12,666 nucleotides of DNA from Bacteroides sp. (GTDB lineage: Bacteria > Bacteroidota > Bacteroidia > Bacteroidales > SM23-62), in assembly GCA_030667765.1 (NCBI GenBank), contig DAOUVF010000040.1, forward strand, positions 1 through 12,666, written 5' to 3'. Below, one piece after another: positions 1-8,420 of this stretch (its first letter is position 1; the number at the start of each line of letters is the position of its first letter). The notes beneath the pieces were generated by a model, which was given only the letters and a program-made list of their open reading frames with translations, had not been told where the DNA came from and made no database searches. The translations under genes and the position numbers were made by a program.

Positions 1-190
1 CGTCGGTAATTTCAAAGTTCTCAGTAAAAAAGAGACCTGGCGCTGTAGTTATGGGGTCATCAGGAAGTGGGATGACACGGTCAATTTTTGGTATTTCAGG
101 GGCGGCAGTTTTCAGGTTAGCCGACCTTGTGCAAGCAGTGAGGGTCACTAATACGGTTGTAATAACGGTAAGAGAGGTAATTGATATCAT
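1..190 (-). CDS. Lipoprotein, N-terminal 63 residues only (cut by left edge)
   Basis: An ATG at 188-190 opens a frame that runs off the left edge. The first 20 residues are a short hydrophobic stretch ending in a lipobox (LTAC, Cys20), so this is a signal-peptidase-II lipoprotein anchored in a membrane. After the Cys come a Pro-rich linker (about residues 21-51) and the start of a folded region reading PGLFFTENFE. Such a phenylalanine-rich opening is often seen at the start of concanavalin/laminin-G-like beta-sandwich domains in secreted glycan-active proteins, but ten residues cannot establish that. The gene starts 12 nt after the stop of the lyase-like gene, on the same strand, so it is very likely the next gene of the operon. 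Function is unknown; a surface glycan-binding or glycan-cleaving role is inferred from context only. Confidence 0.75.
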   Translation of the reverse strand, partial: MISITSLTVITTVLVTLTACTRSANLKTAAPEIPKIDRVIPLPDDPITTAPGLFFTENFEITD

Positions 191-202
191 CAGGTGAGTA
201 GA

Positions 203-1837
203 TTAAACGGTAAATTCAATAACCAATCTTATTTGCCATTTAAAAATCACTGATTTTATCTGACCTGAAAGATTGTTTTTAGAATAAGGGGAGAATCCAT
301 TTAAATATTTGACAATATAATTTGTATCTGTCTTTATGTATTTCTCATCAATGACAGGCAAACTGGTTGTGATAATCTGATCTGAATCAGAACTTAAAAT
401 CAACCTTGCCGTATCTGAAATTTCCCATCGAATTTTTGCATTGAACGTTTCATAATAAAGTTGCGCTTCAGCCCAACCGTCACCCATCTCTAATTCGCCT
501 GTTCTAACAGTATAAGCATCGTCTCCAATCATGAAAGTGGAAAACCCGGGATCATTTTTTGATTTATACCCTGTTAATATTAATCCGGCCTTTTTATGTG
601 ATAAATACAACATATTTTGCTGGTCCATGGCATAATGGCTGGCAGGGCTTTTTATACGGTTTAATGCCCAAAGAGCAGATATGCCGGCGGTAAAGCCATT
701 TTTACGTACAACACCAAGAGGAAGAGTAATACGGGCATTGCCATTGGTCCGGTTTTCCGGCAGAGCACAATTTCCGGTTTCCATTAAATCCAACTCATGA
801 TAAATGACTGCCAAAGCTTCAATAGAGAGACGGCTGAAATCCATGGACTCCAAGTTATCAACAATGAAGTACCTGCCCCGGTCGGTAAGTGAGTGCACAG
901 CCAGGCCGTAATCAATACCTTTGGAGTTAAAACAATTGGTCCGCTCATCGGCGACAGAAATCATTTTATATTGATAATTAATAAACGACCGGTAAAAGTT
1001 TCCGGCTTTGATGAACTTTTCACGAGGATGCTTTTTCCCATCCAATACGTCATATAAACTTCCAATGGTCAGCCTGGTATATATTAGAGAGGGACCGCCT
1101 TCATGTGCTTCGTTTGTATTCTCTTCAAAATAGCCATCCGGATGGACTGATTCATACATGCGTTCTGCAAAATCCAGTGTTAAATCCACCCATTCCGGGT
1201 GATTAAAGACTTGTCCACAATAATATATGCCTTGCATAAATATGGCAGTGTGGTTATTGGTAGTTAGGTATAAGTCTGTTTCTCCCGGCAGGAAGTTTTT
1301 GTTGTGCTCAATTGCCAGGGGAACTTGTTCCTCGACCAATTTCAGGTACCATTGTTTTTCATCTTTGCTTAAAACAGGCTCCATTTTTTTATATGCCAGT
1401 GCAATATGTAATAAAAGCCTGCGTAAGGGAACCTCCCAGAAGCGCTCTTCAATTTGTGTCCTGAAAAAATTTTGCTGGTAATAGCTTATGTTTTGCTGGA
1501 TTTTCTTTATCAGAGTTAGTGCACGAGCATTGCCATTAGATGCCAAAGCAGACAGAACCGAAATTCCGGAAGCCTGATAATCGTAATAACTTACTATTTT
1601 TTCTATAAGCTTATTCCCTGAATTATAATTATCATCAAAAGTTTCCCGTTCATGAAGATAAATTTTCTCCATGGCCTGAAGGATTTCTCTTTCAATTCTT
1701 CTTTTGGTTTGATTTATGAATTCCTGATTAAGTTTTAGTTGATCTTTTGTAAATAGATGATGGGGGAAACCAGGAACAGGTACCAGCAAACCCAATCCTG
1801 TGGCAAAAAAAATACGACGACTTATTTTTGTTTTCAT
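203..1837 (-). CDS. Exported alpha/alpha-toroid polysaccharide-lyase-like protein (heparinase II/III-like)
   Basis: The 544-residue protein begins with a twin-arginine-like signal (SRRIFF at residues 6-11, then a hydrophobic run to about residue 22), suggesting Tat export. Residues about 30-350 are helix-rich, with patterns like the alpha/alpha toroid of polysaccharide lyases: an NNH motif at 194-196, the VHPDGYFEEN stretch at 231-240, and Tyr253/Arg255. Asn-His and Tyr are the usual catalytic residues of such lyases. Residues about 370-500 look like the beta-sandwich that follows the toroid in heparinase II/III-like enzymes. Expected role: cleavage of a uronate-containing or related glycan outside the cytoplasm. 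The family call comes from motif and architecture, not a database match, and a non-catalytic or hydrolytic relative is possible. The gene follows the M14 gene by 64 nt, the widest gap in the operon. Its sequence reads visibly more AT-rich than its neighbours, which may indicate separate acquisition. Confidence 0.72.
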   Translation of the reverse strand: MKTKISRRIFFATGLGLLVPVPGFPHHLFTKDQLKLNQEFINQTKRRIEREILQAMEKIYLHERETFDDNYNSGNKLIEKIVSYYDYQASGISVLSALASNGNARALTLIKKIQQNISYYQQNFFRTQIEERFWEVPLRRLLLHIALAYKKMEPVLSKDEKQWYLKLVEEQVPLAIEHNKNFLPGETDLYLTTNNHTAIFMQGIYYCGQVFNHPEWVDLTLDFAERMYESVHPDGYFEENTNEAHEGGPSLIYTRLTIGSLYDVLDGKKHPREKFIKAGNFYRSFINYQYKMISVADERTNCFNSKGIDYGLAVHSLTDRGRYFIVDNLESMDFSRLSIEALAVIYHELDLMETGNCALPENRTNGNARITLPLGVVRKNGFTAGISALWALNRIKSPASHYAMDQQNMLYLSHKKAGLILTGYKSKNDPGFSTFMIGDDAYTVRTGELEMGDGWAEAQLYYETFNAKIRWEISDTARLILSSDSDQIITTSLPVIDEKYIKTDTNYIVKYLNGFSPYSKNNLSGQIKSVIFKWQIRLVIEFTV

Positions 1838-1901
1838 TTCAGTTTCCCCCGGTTTAAATACATATATGTTCGGTCAGGTAAACACTATGAATGACTGCCG
1901 G

Positions 1902-3059
1902 CTATTCCCAGTACAGCCTTTTTTCCAGTATATAGTCCAGCATTTCCTCATATAAATTCAACTGAATATCCACTATATCGCTATGGCTGACAAATGGTTC
2001 AGGAAACCTTTCGGAAGTAGTTCCATGACTGCATTCAAATGTAAAAGCCATGGTGCCTGAAATATGATGCAAGGCACTGATTAAATTAAAACTCGTAAGA
2101 GGAGGGAACTTTTCATCTTCAATTCCGGGATCCCCAATATATTCTTGCGGGATATATGGCAGGCCGGACTTTTCGTAACGATCATTCAGCCGCCTGGTTA
2201 AATCCTGTACCCGTTCCTTTAAAAACCAGGGCACATAGTTAGCGGGAAGGATCCTGGGCTTATTTTCATGAGAATGCAAAGATACTGTCATATCAGGCAC
2301 CTCGGAGCGGGCTATATCCAGGATGGCTTTTGTCTCATCGGCTATGGGCGAGAAAAAATCATCATGCATCGGGTTTATCCCATCATCATTGAAATACGCC
2401 CCCAGGATTTTCACATTGCCTACCATGGGATGCACTGCTTTGGCACCTGGCCATGCATAAAAAGATCCGTCTTTCCGGGTTCCCTGACCATATTTTGTCA
2501 TGATCTTTGTAGGGAGTCCCACGAAACTGTCATACGGGCACCTTTCTCGCCCGTCCGGATTTGCACAAGGGACGATAATGACCCTGCATTTCTCCATCTT
2601 ACTTTTCAGCGAAGCCCATTCCTTGCCACGGTAGTCCTTGCCCGTTTCGGCCACATGGATCAGGTTAACCATGCCCACGATATTTTCAACTTCCTGTCCG
2701 TGAACAGGACCGAGGTAAAAGACCACCGGTTTGGTAGTGCTGTCTTTTCTTGCATAATAAACCGGATTCCTGGCGGCAACGGCAGAATTATAATTGGCCT
2801 GGGAATGAAAATCGTCTTTTGTGCCGTAATACACCGCGTAAACCGGCAGGCCACCCGGAGAGATCGCTATGACCTTAGCTTTTCCGGTTTTAATATTCAT
2901 TATCTCTTCTTGAATATCGGATAACTTTGATTTATAAAAACCAGGGATATCGGTAGGATTGGGCGGATCACCAGCTTCAATCGCGACCTGGGAAGATGAA
3001 TTCTCAAACGAGGTTATGATCATTAAGATCAGGCAAATGGATAATCGTATTTTCTTCAT
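1902..3059 (-). CDS. Exported M14-family zinc carboxypeptidase-like protein
   Basis: This is a 385-residue protein with an N-terminal signal peptide (hydrophobic residues 5-17, likely cleaved after about residue 23). The M14 metallocarboxypeptidase core is clear: HGQE at 120-123 (zinc ligands His120 and Glu123), NPDGR at 167-171 (substrate-binding Asn/Arg region), SLHSHE with His262 as the third zinc ligand, and FTFECSHG with Glu342 as the general base. These match the order H-x-x-E ... H ... E of carboxypeptidase A. Only about 20-50 residues separate the signal peptide from the core, so no typical inhibitory propeptide is visible. It should hydrolyse a peptide or other amide bond in the periplasm or outside the cell. 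The start lies 10 nt after the stop of the esterase gene. M14 members act on peptides, peptidoglycan stems and amide-linked non-peptides; the substrate is not predictable here. Confidence 0.88.
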   Translation of the reverse strand: MKKIRLSICLILMIITSFENSSSQVAIEAGDPPNPTDIPGFYKSKLSDIQEEIMNIKTGKAKVIAISPGGLPVYAVYYGTKDDFHSQANYNSAVAARNPVYYARKDSTTKPVVFYLGPVHGQEVENIVGMVNLIHVAETGKDYRGKEWASLKSKMEKCRVIIVPCANPDGRERCPYDSFVGLPTKIMTKYGQGTRKDGSFYAWPGAKAVHPMVGNVKILGAYFNDDGINPMHDDFFSPIADETKAILDIARSEVPDMTVSLHSHENKPRILPANYVPWFLKERVQDLTRRLNDRYEKSGLPYIPQEYIGDPGIEDEKFPPLTSFNLISALHHISGTMAFTFECSHGTTSERFPEPFVSHSDIVDIQLNLYEEMLDYILEKRLYWE

Positions 3060-3069
3060 AGTATATATT

Positions 3070-4914
3070 TTATTGATCAGTGTCTACACCGATGGTAATG
3101 GTAAAAGTCCCCCAAGTTACATTTCTTTTGATGGTCTTCCATTCCTTGACTTCATAACTGGCAAGAAATTTTATCTCATGCCCGATGGGGCAATCTTCAG
3201 ATATGTGGATCACTGAAGATACAGCATATCCGTCTCCCCACTTATCTGGTTGCAGGTCCACATGTATCCTTTCATTATCGATATAAGGATCATCGTAATA
3301 CAACCTGGTACGGTGGCTTATCTCATAGATCATAATGGATTCACCGGGTTCTGCTATGTTATTCCCGTTGCCGCTGCCAAAGATCTCACTATCCCCGTCA
3401 TCTATCCCGATATTGGTGAATTCAGGGACATCATACATTACCGGTGCCTCAAACTCATCCACCCAGGTATTTTTTTTATCGGATATGTTAAGATGGAACT
3501 TTAACCTGAATGGGGACCCGTCAGCCGGAGGCCGGTTGGATGCGATGATCTTAAAGTCAGGTTCTATCCAGACATGTTCACCCTGCAACAGTTCTCCAAT
3601 TTCAATTAAAGGATTATCTATGGTAACATCGGGATGTGAACAGCTAATTTCCACTTTTACATCTTTAGCGATGCTGCCGCCCCTGTTCAGCAGGCGAAGT
3701 TTTAACCGGCTTATTTCATTTTGTTCAAGGAAGATATCCCTGTCATTCACCTTATGTGCCAGATAAACGATTTCAGCCGGATCCTTCTTTTTATAAATAC
3801 CGATCTGATGGCGCTCGTGGTTTACTGAGAAACCAATACTGCCTTCTGCATCACTCTCCAGGCTGAGTATCTCCTTGCTGTCCAGTGTTTCATTATAGTC
3901 AAGCAATGTATAGGCGGTATTTGGATCATAGAGAGGAGGTGTTTTTACTTTTATCAGGACACCTGGAATGATCCATCCATCAGGTTGCCATTTCCTGGTT
4001 GTGATCCCCATCCCTCCTTTTGTGACGCCCTTCATTTCAATATACCCGGGTTCAGCCAGATTGCTTTCTACCTCGTACCCCCAGATCTCAAAATCGGGAT
4101 AAAGTTCGGCATGGTGCCAGCGCTCCGGTGCAGGCAATGGTTTTTTGAAGGATTCTAATACAAAATCAAAGGCGTCGTTCAAATCCAGGGGCATTAAACT
4201 ATGTCCCCCTTCATAAACCTGGTACTCATATGCCAGCTTGCCTTCCTGCAGGGCTCCTGCATGTACCTCATCATTCAGGTAAGCCAGTTCCCCGTTGCTG
4301 CTGTTGTGAAATCTCAGGTTCACCCCGTGAAGGTTCTTAAACATATAGCGGACGCAGTACAGGGTATGATTATCCGGATAACCGATAAAAAACTCGGGCG
4401 AGCCTTTGGAGTTAACAGCAGTGCCAACCAGTTGAGGATACTTTCCGGCAATAAAGAAAGTCATGATCCCTCCCATACTTTGACCTATGATAGCCCTGTT
4501 TGCCCTGTCTGTCAGGGTGCGGTATTGTGAATCTATATGCCTGACAAACTCCAGGAAATAATCCTTGAACTGGGTCTCATAGTTGATATTGGAATGGTAT
4601 CCGATGTTATATGGCCGGATATCTGAATCGACCGACCGTCCGTTCCAGGCAACAACGATTACGGGGTTTTCTTTCACCAGCTTTGCCATTTCATCTGACA
4701 GGCGCGAGATATGGCTTCCCTTATTTCCATGGAAATAATATATCACGGGATATGATTTTCCGGAGGTGGAATAATCATCCGGCAGGAATATCCTGTAGGG
4801 CTTTTCCCGGTTAAACACTTCGCTGAAATGGGATTTATCTTCCTGGGAAAATAAACCACCCGGCCATATGATCAACAATAACAAAACCAATATGGATGAT
4901 TCTCTCCTTTTCAT
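3070..4914 (-). CDS. Exported esterase-D/enterochelin-esterase-type alpha/beta hydrolase with C-terminal beta domains
   Basis: The 614-residue protein starts with a signal peptide (hydrophobic residues 8-22, then LFSQ). Residues about 35-258 form an esterase-D-type alpha/beta hydrolase: oxyanion segment YYFHGNKG (59-66), nucleophile elbow GQSMGG with Ser146, and the catalytic-His region GGHSL with His238. It is expected to cleave carboxylic esters, such as acetyl or feruloyl groups on sugars, outside the cytoplasm. The remaining 350 residues are unusual for the family. They are beta-rich, with a segment near 395-500 resembling CARDB-like adhesion modules and an acidic, Gly/Asn-rich GNGNNIAEPGE motif at 515-525 typical of calcium-binding or end-domain beta-sandwiches in secreted Bacteroidota proteins. 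The ATG overlaps the stop of the upstream SGNH gene by 4 nt (ATGA), implying coupled translation. The hydrolase call is firm; the C-terminal domain names are tentative. Confidence 0.87.
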   Translation of the reverse strand: MKRRESSILVLLLLIIWPGGLFSQEDKSHFSEVFNREKPYRIFLPDDYSTSGKSYPVIYYFHGNKGSHISRLSDEMAKLVKENPVIVVAWNGRSVDSDIRPYNIGYHSNINYETQFKDYFLEFVRHIDSQYRTLTDRANRAIIGQSMGGIMTFFIAGKYPQLVGTAVNSKGSPEFFIGYPDNHTLYCVRYMFKNLHGVNLRFHNSSNGELAYLNDEVHAGALQEGKLAYEYQVYEGGHSLMPLDLNDAFDFVLESFKKPLPAPERWHHAELYPDFEIWGYEVESNLAEPGYIEMKGVTKGGMGITTRKWQPDGWIIPGVLIKVKTPPLYDPNTAYTLLDYNETLDSKEILSLESDAEGSIGFSVNHERHQIGIYKKKDPAEIVYLAHKVNDRDIFLEQNEISRLKLRLLNRGGSIAKDVKVEISCSHPDVTIDNPLIEIGELLQGEHVWIEPDFKIIASNRPPADGSPFRLKFHLNISDKKNTWVDEFEAPVMYDVPEFTNIGIDDGDSEIFGSGNGNNIAEPGESIMIYEISHRTRLYYDDPYIDNERIHVDLQPDKWGDGYAVSSVIHISEDCPIGHEIKFLASYEVKEWKTIKRNVTWGTFTITIGVDTDQ

Positions 4915-6044
4915 AACCCTGACGTGCTTCCCTTAATGATATTCTCCAGGATTAACTGGTAAGCCTCCGCCTGCCGATAGAATCCCAGATCTGTGGGATG
5001 TGAGCTGTCAACTGTGCCATCCCCGTCAACCCCAAGCTGTCCTTCTGCTATCTGGTAATACAAATTCCGGGTACCACTATTCAATAAATTCTCATAGGCA
5101 GTCCTTAAAGCTTTACGGCTCTCCATATTTCTAAGCCTTTTACTTTCGATCAGAAATGCATCATCGTAAGTGCGGTCTTCGGCCAGTACAATCGGGGTGT
5201 CGGGATGGGCTTTACGCAATATGTTTACAAATGGTTCAACCCGGGCAGCTACTTTATCTGCAGCCATATTAGGAAGACAGTCGATAAAATAGACCAGTGG
5301 ATCCAGCTCCGCGAGCAATTCTGCAACTTCGGGCTCCATTCGCCCGTTGCCTGAAAATCCCAGATTAATAAATTCCCGGTTTAACCGCCTGCCCAGTATG
5401 GCTGTCGTACACATTCCCGGTCTAGAGGCGCAACCTCCCTGTGTAATGGAAGTGCCATAAAATACTATCGGTTTTCCCTTCTCAGGTGGCACAGGCTCAA
5501 TCTTAAATGCTGCAGGAACTCCGATATTGACGAATTCAATCCCATTATACAATGGCAGGTACAATAAATATTCGCGCGGGGATTCGCTAAGACCCTCCAC
5601 AAGTGTGACTGTATTTTCAATACTGTCGGGTTTACCAATTCCCAACCAGTGCCAGGATCCATTATCCCTTTTAACATAAAGGTCAAGTCCGCTGACGCCG
5701 GTAGCAGCCATATGTGGCATTGCTAGTCTATCCCCGGTCAGTTTCCAGTTTGCCTTGATTGATGTGGCATTGCTTTTAAACCGTACATAGAATCCGGCAG
5801 TATGATGGCTCAGGCCCCACACAGCATCGCGAACCATGGTCTCTGCCTTTGCCGGTAAACGGTTGTACAACAGTGGATCATCCTTCCAGCCCTTTCCTTC
5901 TATGCCAAGATCCAATATATCAGTCCAGATGCACTCACCATCATCCGGTCCATCGACATAGGGATGACCATATATCAATGCCGGAATAAGGATAAGTCCC
6001 AGGATAAAGCCCAACTTCATTTTATTTAAAGATCTGATTTTCAT
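4911..6044 (-). CDS. Exported SGNH/GDSL-family hydrolase with N-terminal SGNH-associated domain
   Basis: This 377-residue protein has a signal peptide (hydrophobic residues 11-25). Residues about 40-185 look like the beta-sandwich domain that precedes the catalytic part in a known group of Bacteroidota SGNH hydrolases. The catalytic domain, about residues 190-370, shows all four blocks: GTSITQG with Ser199 (GTS replacing the classical GDS), the NLGFSGNG block with its conserved Gly, DCLPN with Asn259, and DSSHPTDLG with the Asp346/His349 pair. The enzyme should remove ester-linked groups, most likely acetyl groups from carbohydrates. An alternative start at Met9 (position 6020) also leaves a complete signal peptide. 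It lies 18 nt after the nitrilase gene and overlaps the next esterase gene by 4 nt, so two unrelated esterase folds are made side by side. Confidence 0.9.
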   Translation of the reverse strand: MKIRSLNKMKLGFILGLILIPALIYGHPYVDGPDDGECIWTDILDLGIEGKGWKDDPLLYNRLPAKAETMVRDAVWGLSHHTAGFYVRFKSNATSIKANWKLTGDRLAMPHMAATGVSGLDLYVKRDNGSWHWLGIGKPDSIENTVTLVEGLSESPREYLLYLPLYNGIEFVNIGVPAAFKIEPVPPEKGKPIVFYGTSITQGGCASRPGMCTTAILGRRLNREFINLGFSGNGRMEPEVAELLAELDPLVYFIDCLPNMAADKVAARVEPFVNILRKAHPDTPIVLAEDRTYDDAFLIESKRLRNMESRKALRTAYENLLNSGTRNLYYQIAEGQLGVDGDGTVDSSHPTDLGFYRQAEAYQLILENIIKGSTSGL

Positions 6045-6062
6045 AACCTGTACTATTTATAA

Positions 6063-7004
6063 TTAATGTCTTTGCTTGTTCAATGAAAGAGAATCACTGA
6101 CTGTTTCACCACTGTTTAATATACCATTGATAGCACCTGACCTGTATGTTTTGCTCGCATCGTAATATTTTTCCCCGGTATCAATATCAGAGATTAAAAT
6201 TCCGGGCACATTCTTTTCCAGCTTATTACGAACCAGTCCATCCGGTGTAATAAAATAACATGGCCAGCTTTCGGGAGCCGATGAATTCGTCAGGGACATA
6301 TAAAAATAATTGGTTGCCGCCCGTGCCTGTGCAGTTATATGCATGATGATGGGATGAATGCTTCCCTTACCCTGCCGTGCATTATGAAATGATTGAAAGA
6401 TCACGTCCGTTTCGGATTTCCTGTATTCACGGTACAGTTCCGGAAACCGTATATCATAGCAGATCAGCAGTCCGCAATCCACACCATTCACTTTGAAGTT
6501 CACAAAATGATCCCCGGGCGAAAAACATTGCAGATCCCCTGATGTGCAGAATCGTTTATCATACCGGTCCAGGATCTCTCCTTCATGATTGATCAGGTAT
6601 AAACAGTTATGAGGTTTATTGCCTTCGCTTAGTGGATGGATTGATCCAAGGATTACCCAGGTCTTAAAGGTCCTTGCCAGGGTCAAAACTGAATCAGTTG
6701 CCTTTTGCAGCAGTTTCCAGTCAAAATCATCAAGTGATTCCATATCAACACCGGGATAACCCGATAAGGCGCATTCGGGAAAGTGAACAATATCCACCTT
6801 GCGAAGTTTTGCTTCGGTCAATTGTTTCTCTATCCACCGGAGATTCTCCATGATGTCAGATGAAATCGGGAACTGGCAGGACGCGATCCGGATTTTCCCG
6901 CTTTCTGCCTCTGCGGAGCCTGATTGTGCACTCTTTTCTGTCTGTGCGTAAATGATTGCCAGGCTGCATATCACCAGGCTCATACTTGCTAGAAATTTTC
7001 TCAT
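6063..7004 (-). CDS. Exported carbon-nitrogen hydrolase (nitrilase superfamily)
   Basis: The nitrilase-fold Glu-Lys-Cys triad is intact: FPECALSGYP with Glu77, YDKRF with Lys150, and LLICYDIRFPELYR with Cys182 (numbering from the start chosen here). The enzyme should hydrolyse an amide or related C-N bond. I chose the ATG at 7002-7004, giving 313 residues, because it begins directly with a signal peptide (MRKFLAS, hydrophobic to about residue 20) and sits 13 nt after the transporter stop. An ATG at 7043 would add 13 hydrophilic residues and overlap the transporter gene. A residue 21-36 linker rich in Ser/Glu/Ala separates the signal from the core. Most nitrilase-superfamily enzymes are cytoplasmic, so export is notable and suggests an extracytoplasmic amide substrate, matching the exported hydrolases encoded downstream. 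The true substrate is unknown. Confidence 0.9.
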   Translation of the reverse strand: MRKFLASMSLVICSLAIIYAQTEKSAQSGSAEAESGKIRIASCQFPISSDIMENLRWIEKQLTEAKLRKVDIVHFPECALSGYPGVDMESLDDFDWKLLQKATDSVLTLARTFKTWVILGSIHPLSEGNKPHNCLYLINHEGEILDRYDKRFCTSGDLQCFSPGDHFVNFKVNGVDCGLLICYDIRFPELYREYRKSETDVIFQSFHNARQGKGSIHPIIMHITAQARAATNYFYMSLTNSSAPESWPCYFITPDGLVRNKLEKNVPGILISDIDTGEKYYDASKTYRSGAINGILNSGETVSDSLSLNKQRH

Positions 7005-7017
7005 GATGTAATATTTA

Positions 7018-8415
7018 TTATTGTGTTTGCCATAACTCTTCAATTTCCTCCAATGACATCCCCTTGGTCTCAGGGATCCTTTTTAATATAAATGGGACCG
7101 GAATGCAACAGATCGCAAATACGAAAAATGTTACTGCAGGGGTCAGTGTTTCCAGCATCCATGGTACCACCTGCCCGATGATCGCGGTGCCCACCCAAAT
7201 GGCCAGGGTAGCAACTGACATGGCGCGTCCCCTGACCTTTGTCGGGTAAATCTCCGATAACAATACCCAGATCACAGGGCCATAGCCAATGGCAAATGAA
7301 GTAATGAATGTTAAAATGAAAATCAACAAAATCAGGCCCTGGGTTTTTCCTGACAGGAACAATATACCCACTATGATAAGTGACAGAAACATGCCAGTAA
7401 TGCCACCCTTCATGAGTTTTTTCCGCCCGTATTGATCGATCTTCATAATCGCGTAAATGGTGGCTGCCATGTTTACAAAACCAATGATTACCTGACCTCC
7501 CAAAGCATCGCTCAGTTTTATCCCGGCTTCTTCCATAATTCGCGGTCCGTAATATATGATGGCATTGATACCCGTGAACTGGGAAAATAAAGCCAGACCC
7601 ACCCCGGCCATTACCGCAACAAGAATGCCTTTTTGCAGTAATACCGACCAGGAACCCTCAGATTCCCTGGCAATGGCCATCTTGATAGATTCCAGTTCTT
7701 TTTCGGCAATTTCTTTGTTATTGATTCTTTCCAGCACCTTACCCGCTTCGGCGTTCCTGTTTTTTGTGGCCAGCCAGCGTGGACTGGATGGGACAAGGAA
7801 CATGGTGACAAAAAACAGGAGGGCAGGAATTGCTTCACTGCCAAACATGGCACGCCAAACTTCCTCGACAAATAACCTGTGCCAGATTCCGTCAGGGTTC
7901 AGTGAAGTAAGGGATTCACTCAGATTCAGCATATAAGCATTTGCAAAATAGGCACATAATATGCCCATGGTAATGGCAAACTGGTACAGGGCTACCATGC
8001 GTCCCCGTACCCTTGCCGGTGAAATCTCTGAAATATAAAGCGGGGACAGCATTGAGGCAACCCCAACACCAATTCCACCGATCAACCGGAAGATGATAAG
8101 TTCAGTATGTGAACCCGACAAGGCACAACCAATGGCTGAAATTGAGAACAGGAGTCCAGATGCAATCAATGAATATTTTCTCCCGAAACGGTCCGATAAT
8201 TCACCTGCAAAAGCCACACCCGCGATACAACCGACAAGCGCGGAACTGACAAACCAGCCTTCCATAGCTGTATTCAGTTCAAACTTCCCCTTGACAAAAC
8301 TTATAGTGCCGGAAATAACGGCAGTATCGTATCCAAATAAAAATCCTCCCAACGCAGCTGTAATCGCTATGAAAAAGAGAAAAGACCTGTTGGTTTCTTG
8401 CCTGGTATTGTTCAT
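7018..8415 (-). CDS. MFS sugar porter (XylE/sugar-proton symporter type)
   Basis: A 12-helix major facilitator of the sugar porter family, 465 residues from the start chosen. Diagnostic motifs are present: GGFLFGYDTAVISG (23-36) in helix 1, DRFGRK (75-80) in loop 2-3, SPARVRGR (132-139) in loop 4-5, VPSSPRWL (208-215) as the PESPR-type motif after helix 6, QFTGINAIIYYGP (279-291) in helix 7, VRGR (394-397) in loop 10-11, and the C-terminal PETKG (448-452). Helix-7 Gln/Asn residues of this kind bind the sugar in XylE-type symporters. It would import a mono- or small oligosaccharide by proton symport across the inner membrane, taking up the product of the exported enzymes. The ATG at 8413-8415 starts 5 nt after the UroD-like stop; an ATG at 8433 would overlap that gene by 13 nt and add six residues. 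Confidence 0.93.
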   Translation of the reverse strand: MNNTRQETNRSFLFFIAITAALGGFLFGYDTAVISGTISFVKGKFELNTAMEGWFVSSALVGCIAGVAFAGELSDRFGRKYSLIASGLLFSISAIGCALSGSHTELIIFRLIGGIGVGVASMLSPLYISEISPARVRGRMVALYQFAITMGILCAYFANAYMLNLSESLTSLNPDGIWHRLFVEEVWRAMFGSEAIPALLFFVTMFLVPSSPRWLATKNRNAEAGKVLERINNKEIAEKELESIKMAIARESEGSWSVLLQKGILVAVMAGVGLALFSQFTGINAIIYYGPRIMEEAGIKLSDALGGQVIIGFVNMAATIYAIMKIDQYGRKKLMKGGITGMFLSLIIVGILFLSGKTQGLILLIFILTFITSFAIGYGPVIWVLLSEIYPTKVRGRAMSVATLAIWVGTAIIGQVVPWMLETLTPAVTFFVFAICCIPVPFILKRIPETKGMSLEEIEELWQTQ

Positions 8416-8420
8416 TGATT

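Noticed and set aside
1860..1869. Palindrome ACATATATGT in the 64-nt gap before the lyase-like gene
   Set aside because: A ten-base AT-type palindrome is weak evidence for an operator, and no promoter element stands beside it.
2268..2924. Open frame of 218 codons on the plus strand
   Set aside because: It lies antisense inside the M14 gene, whose zinc-site motifs are intact; the product shows no recognisable motif.
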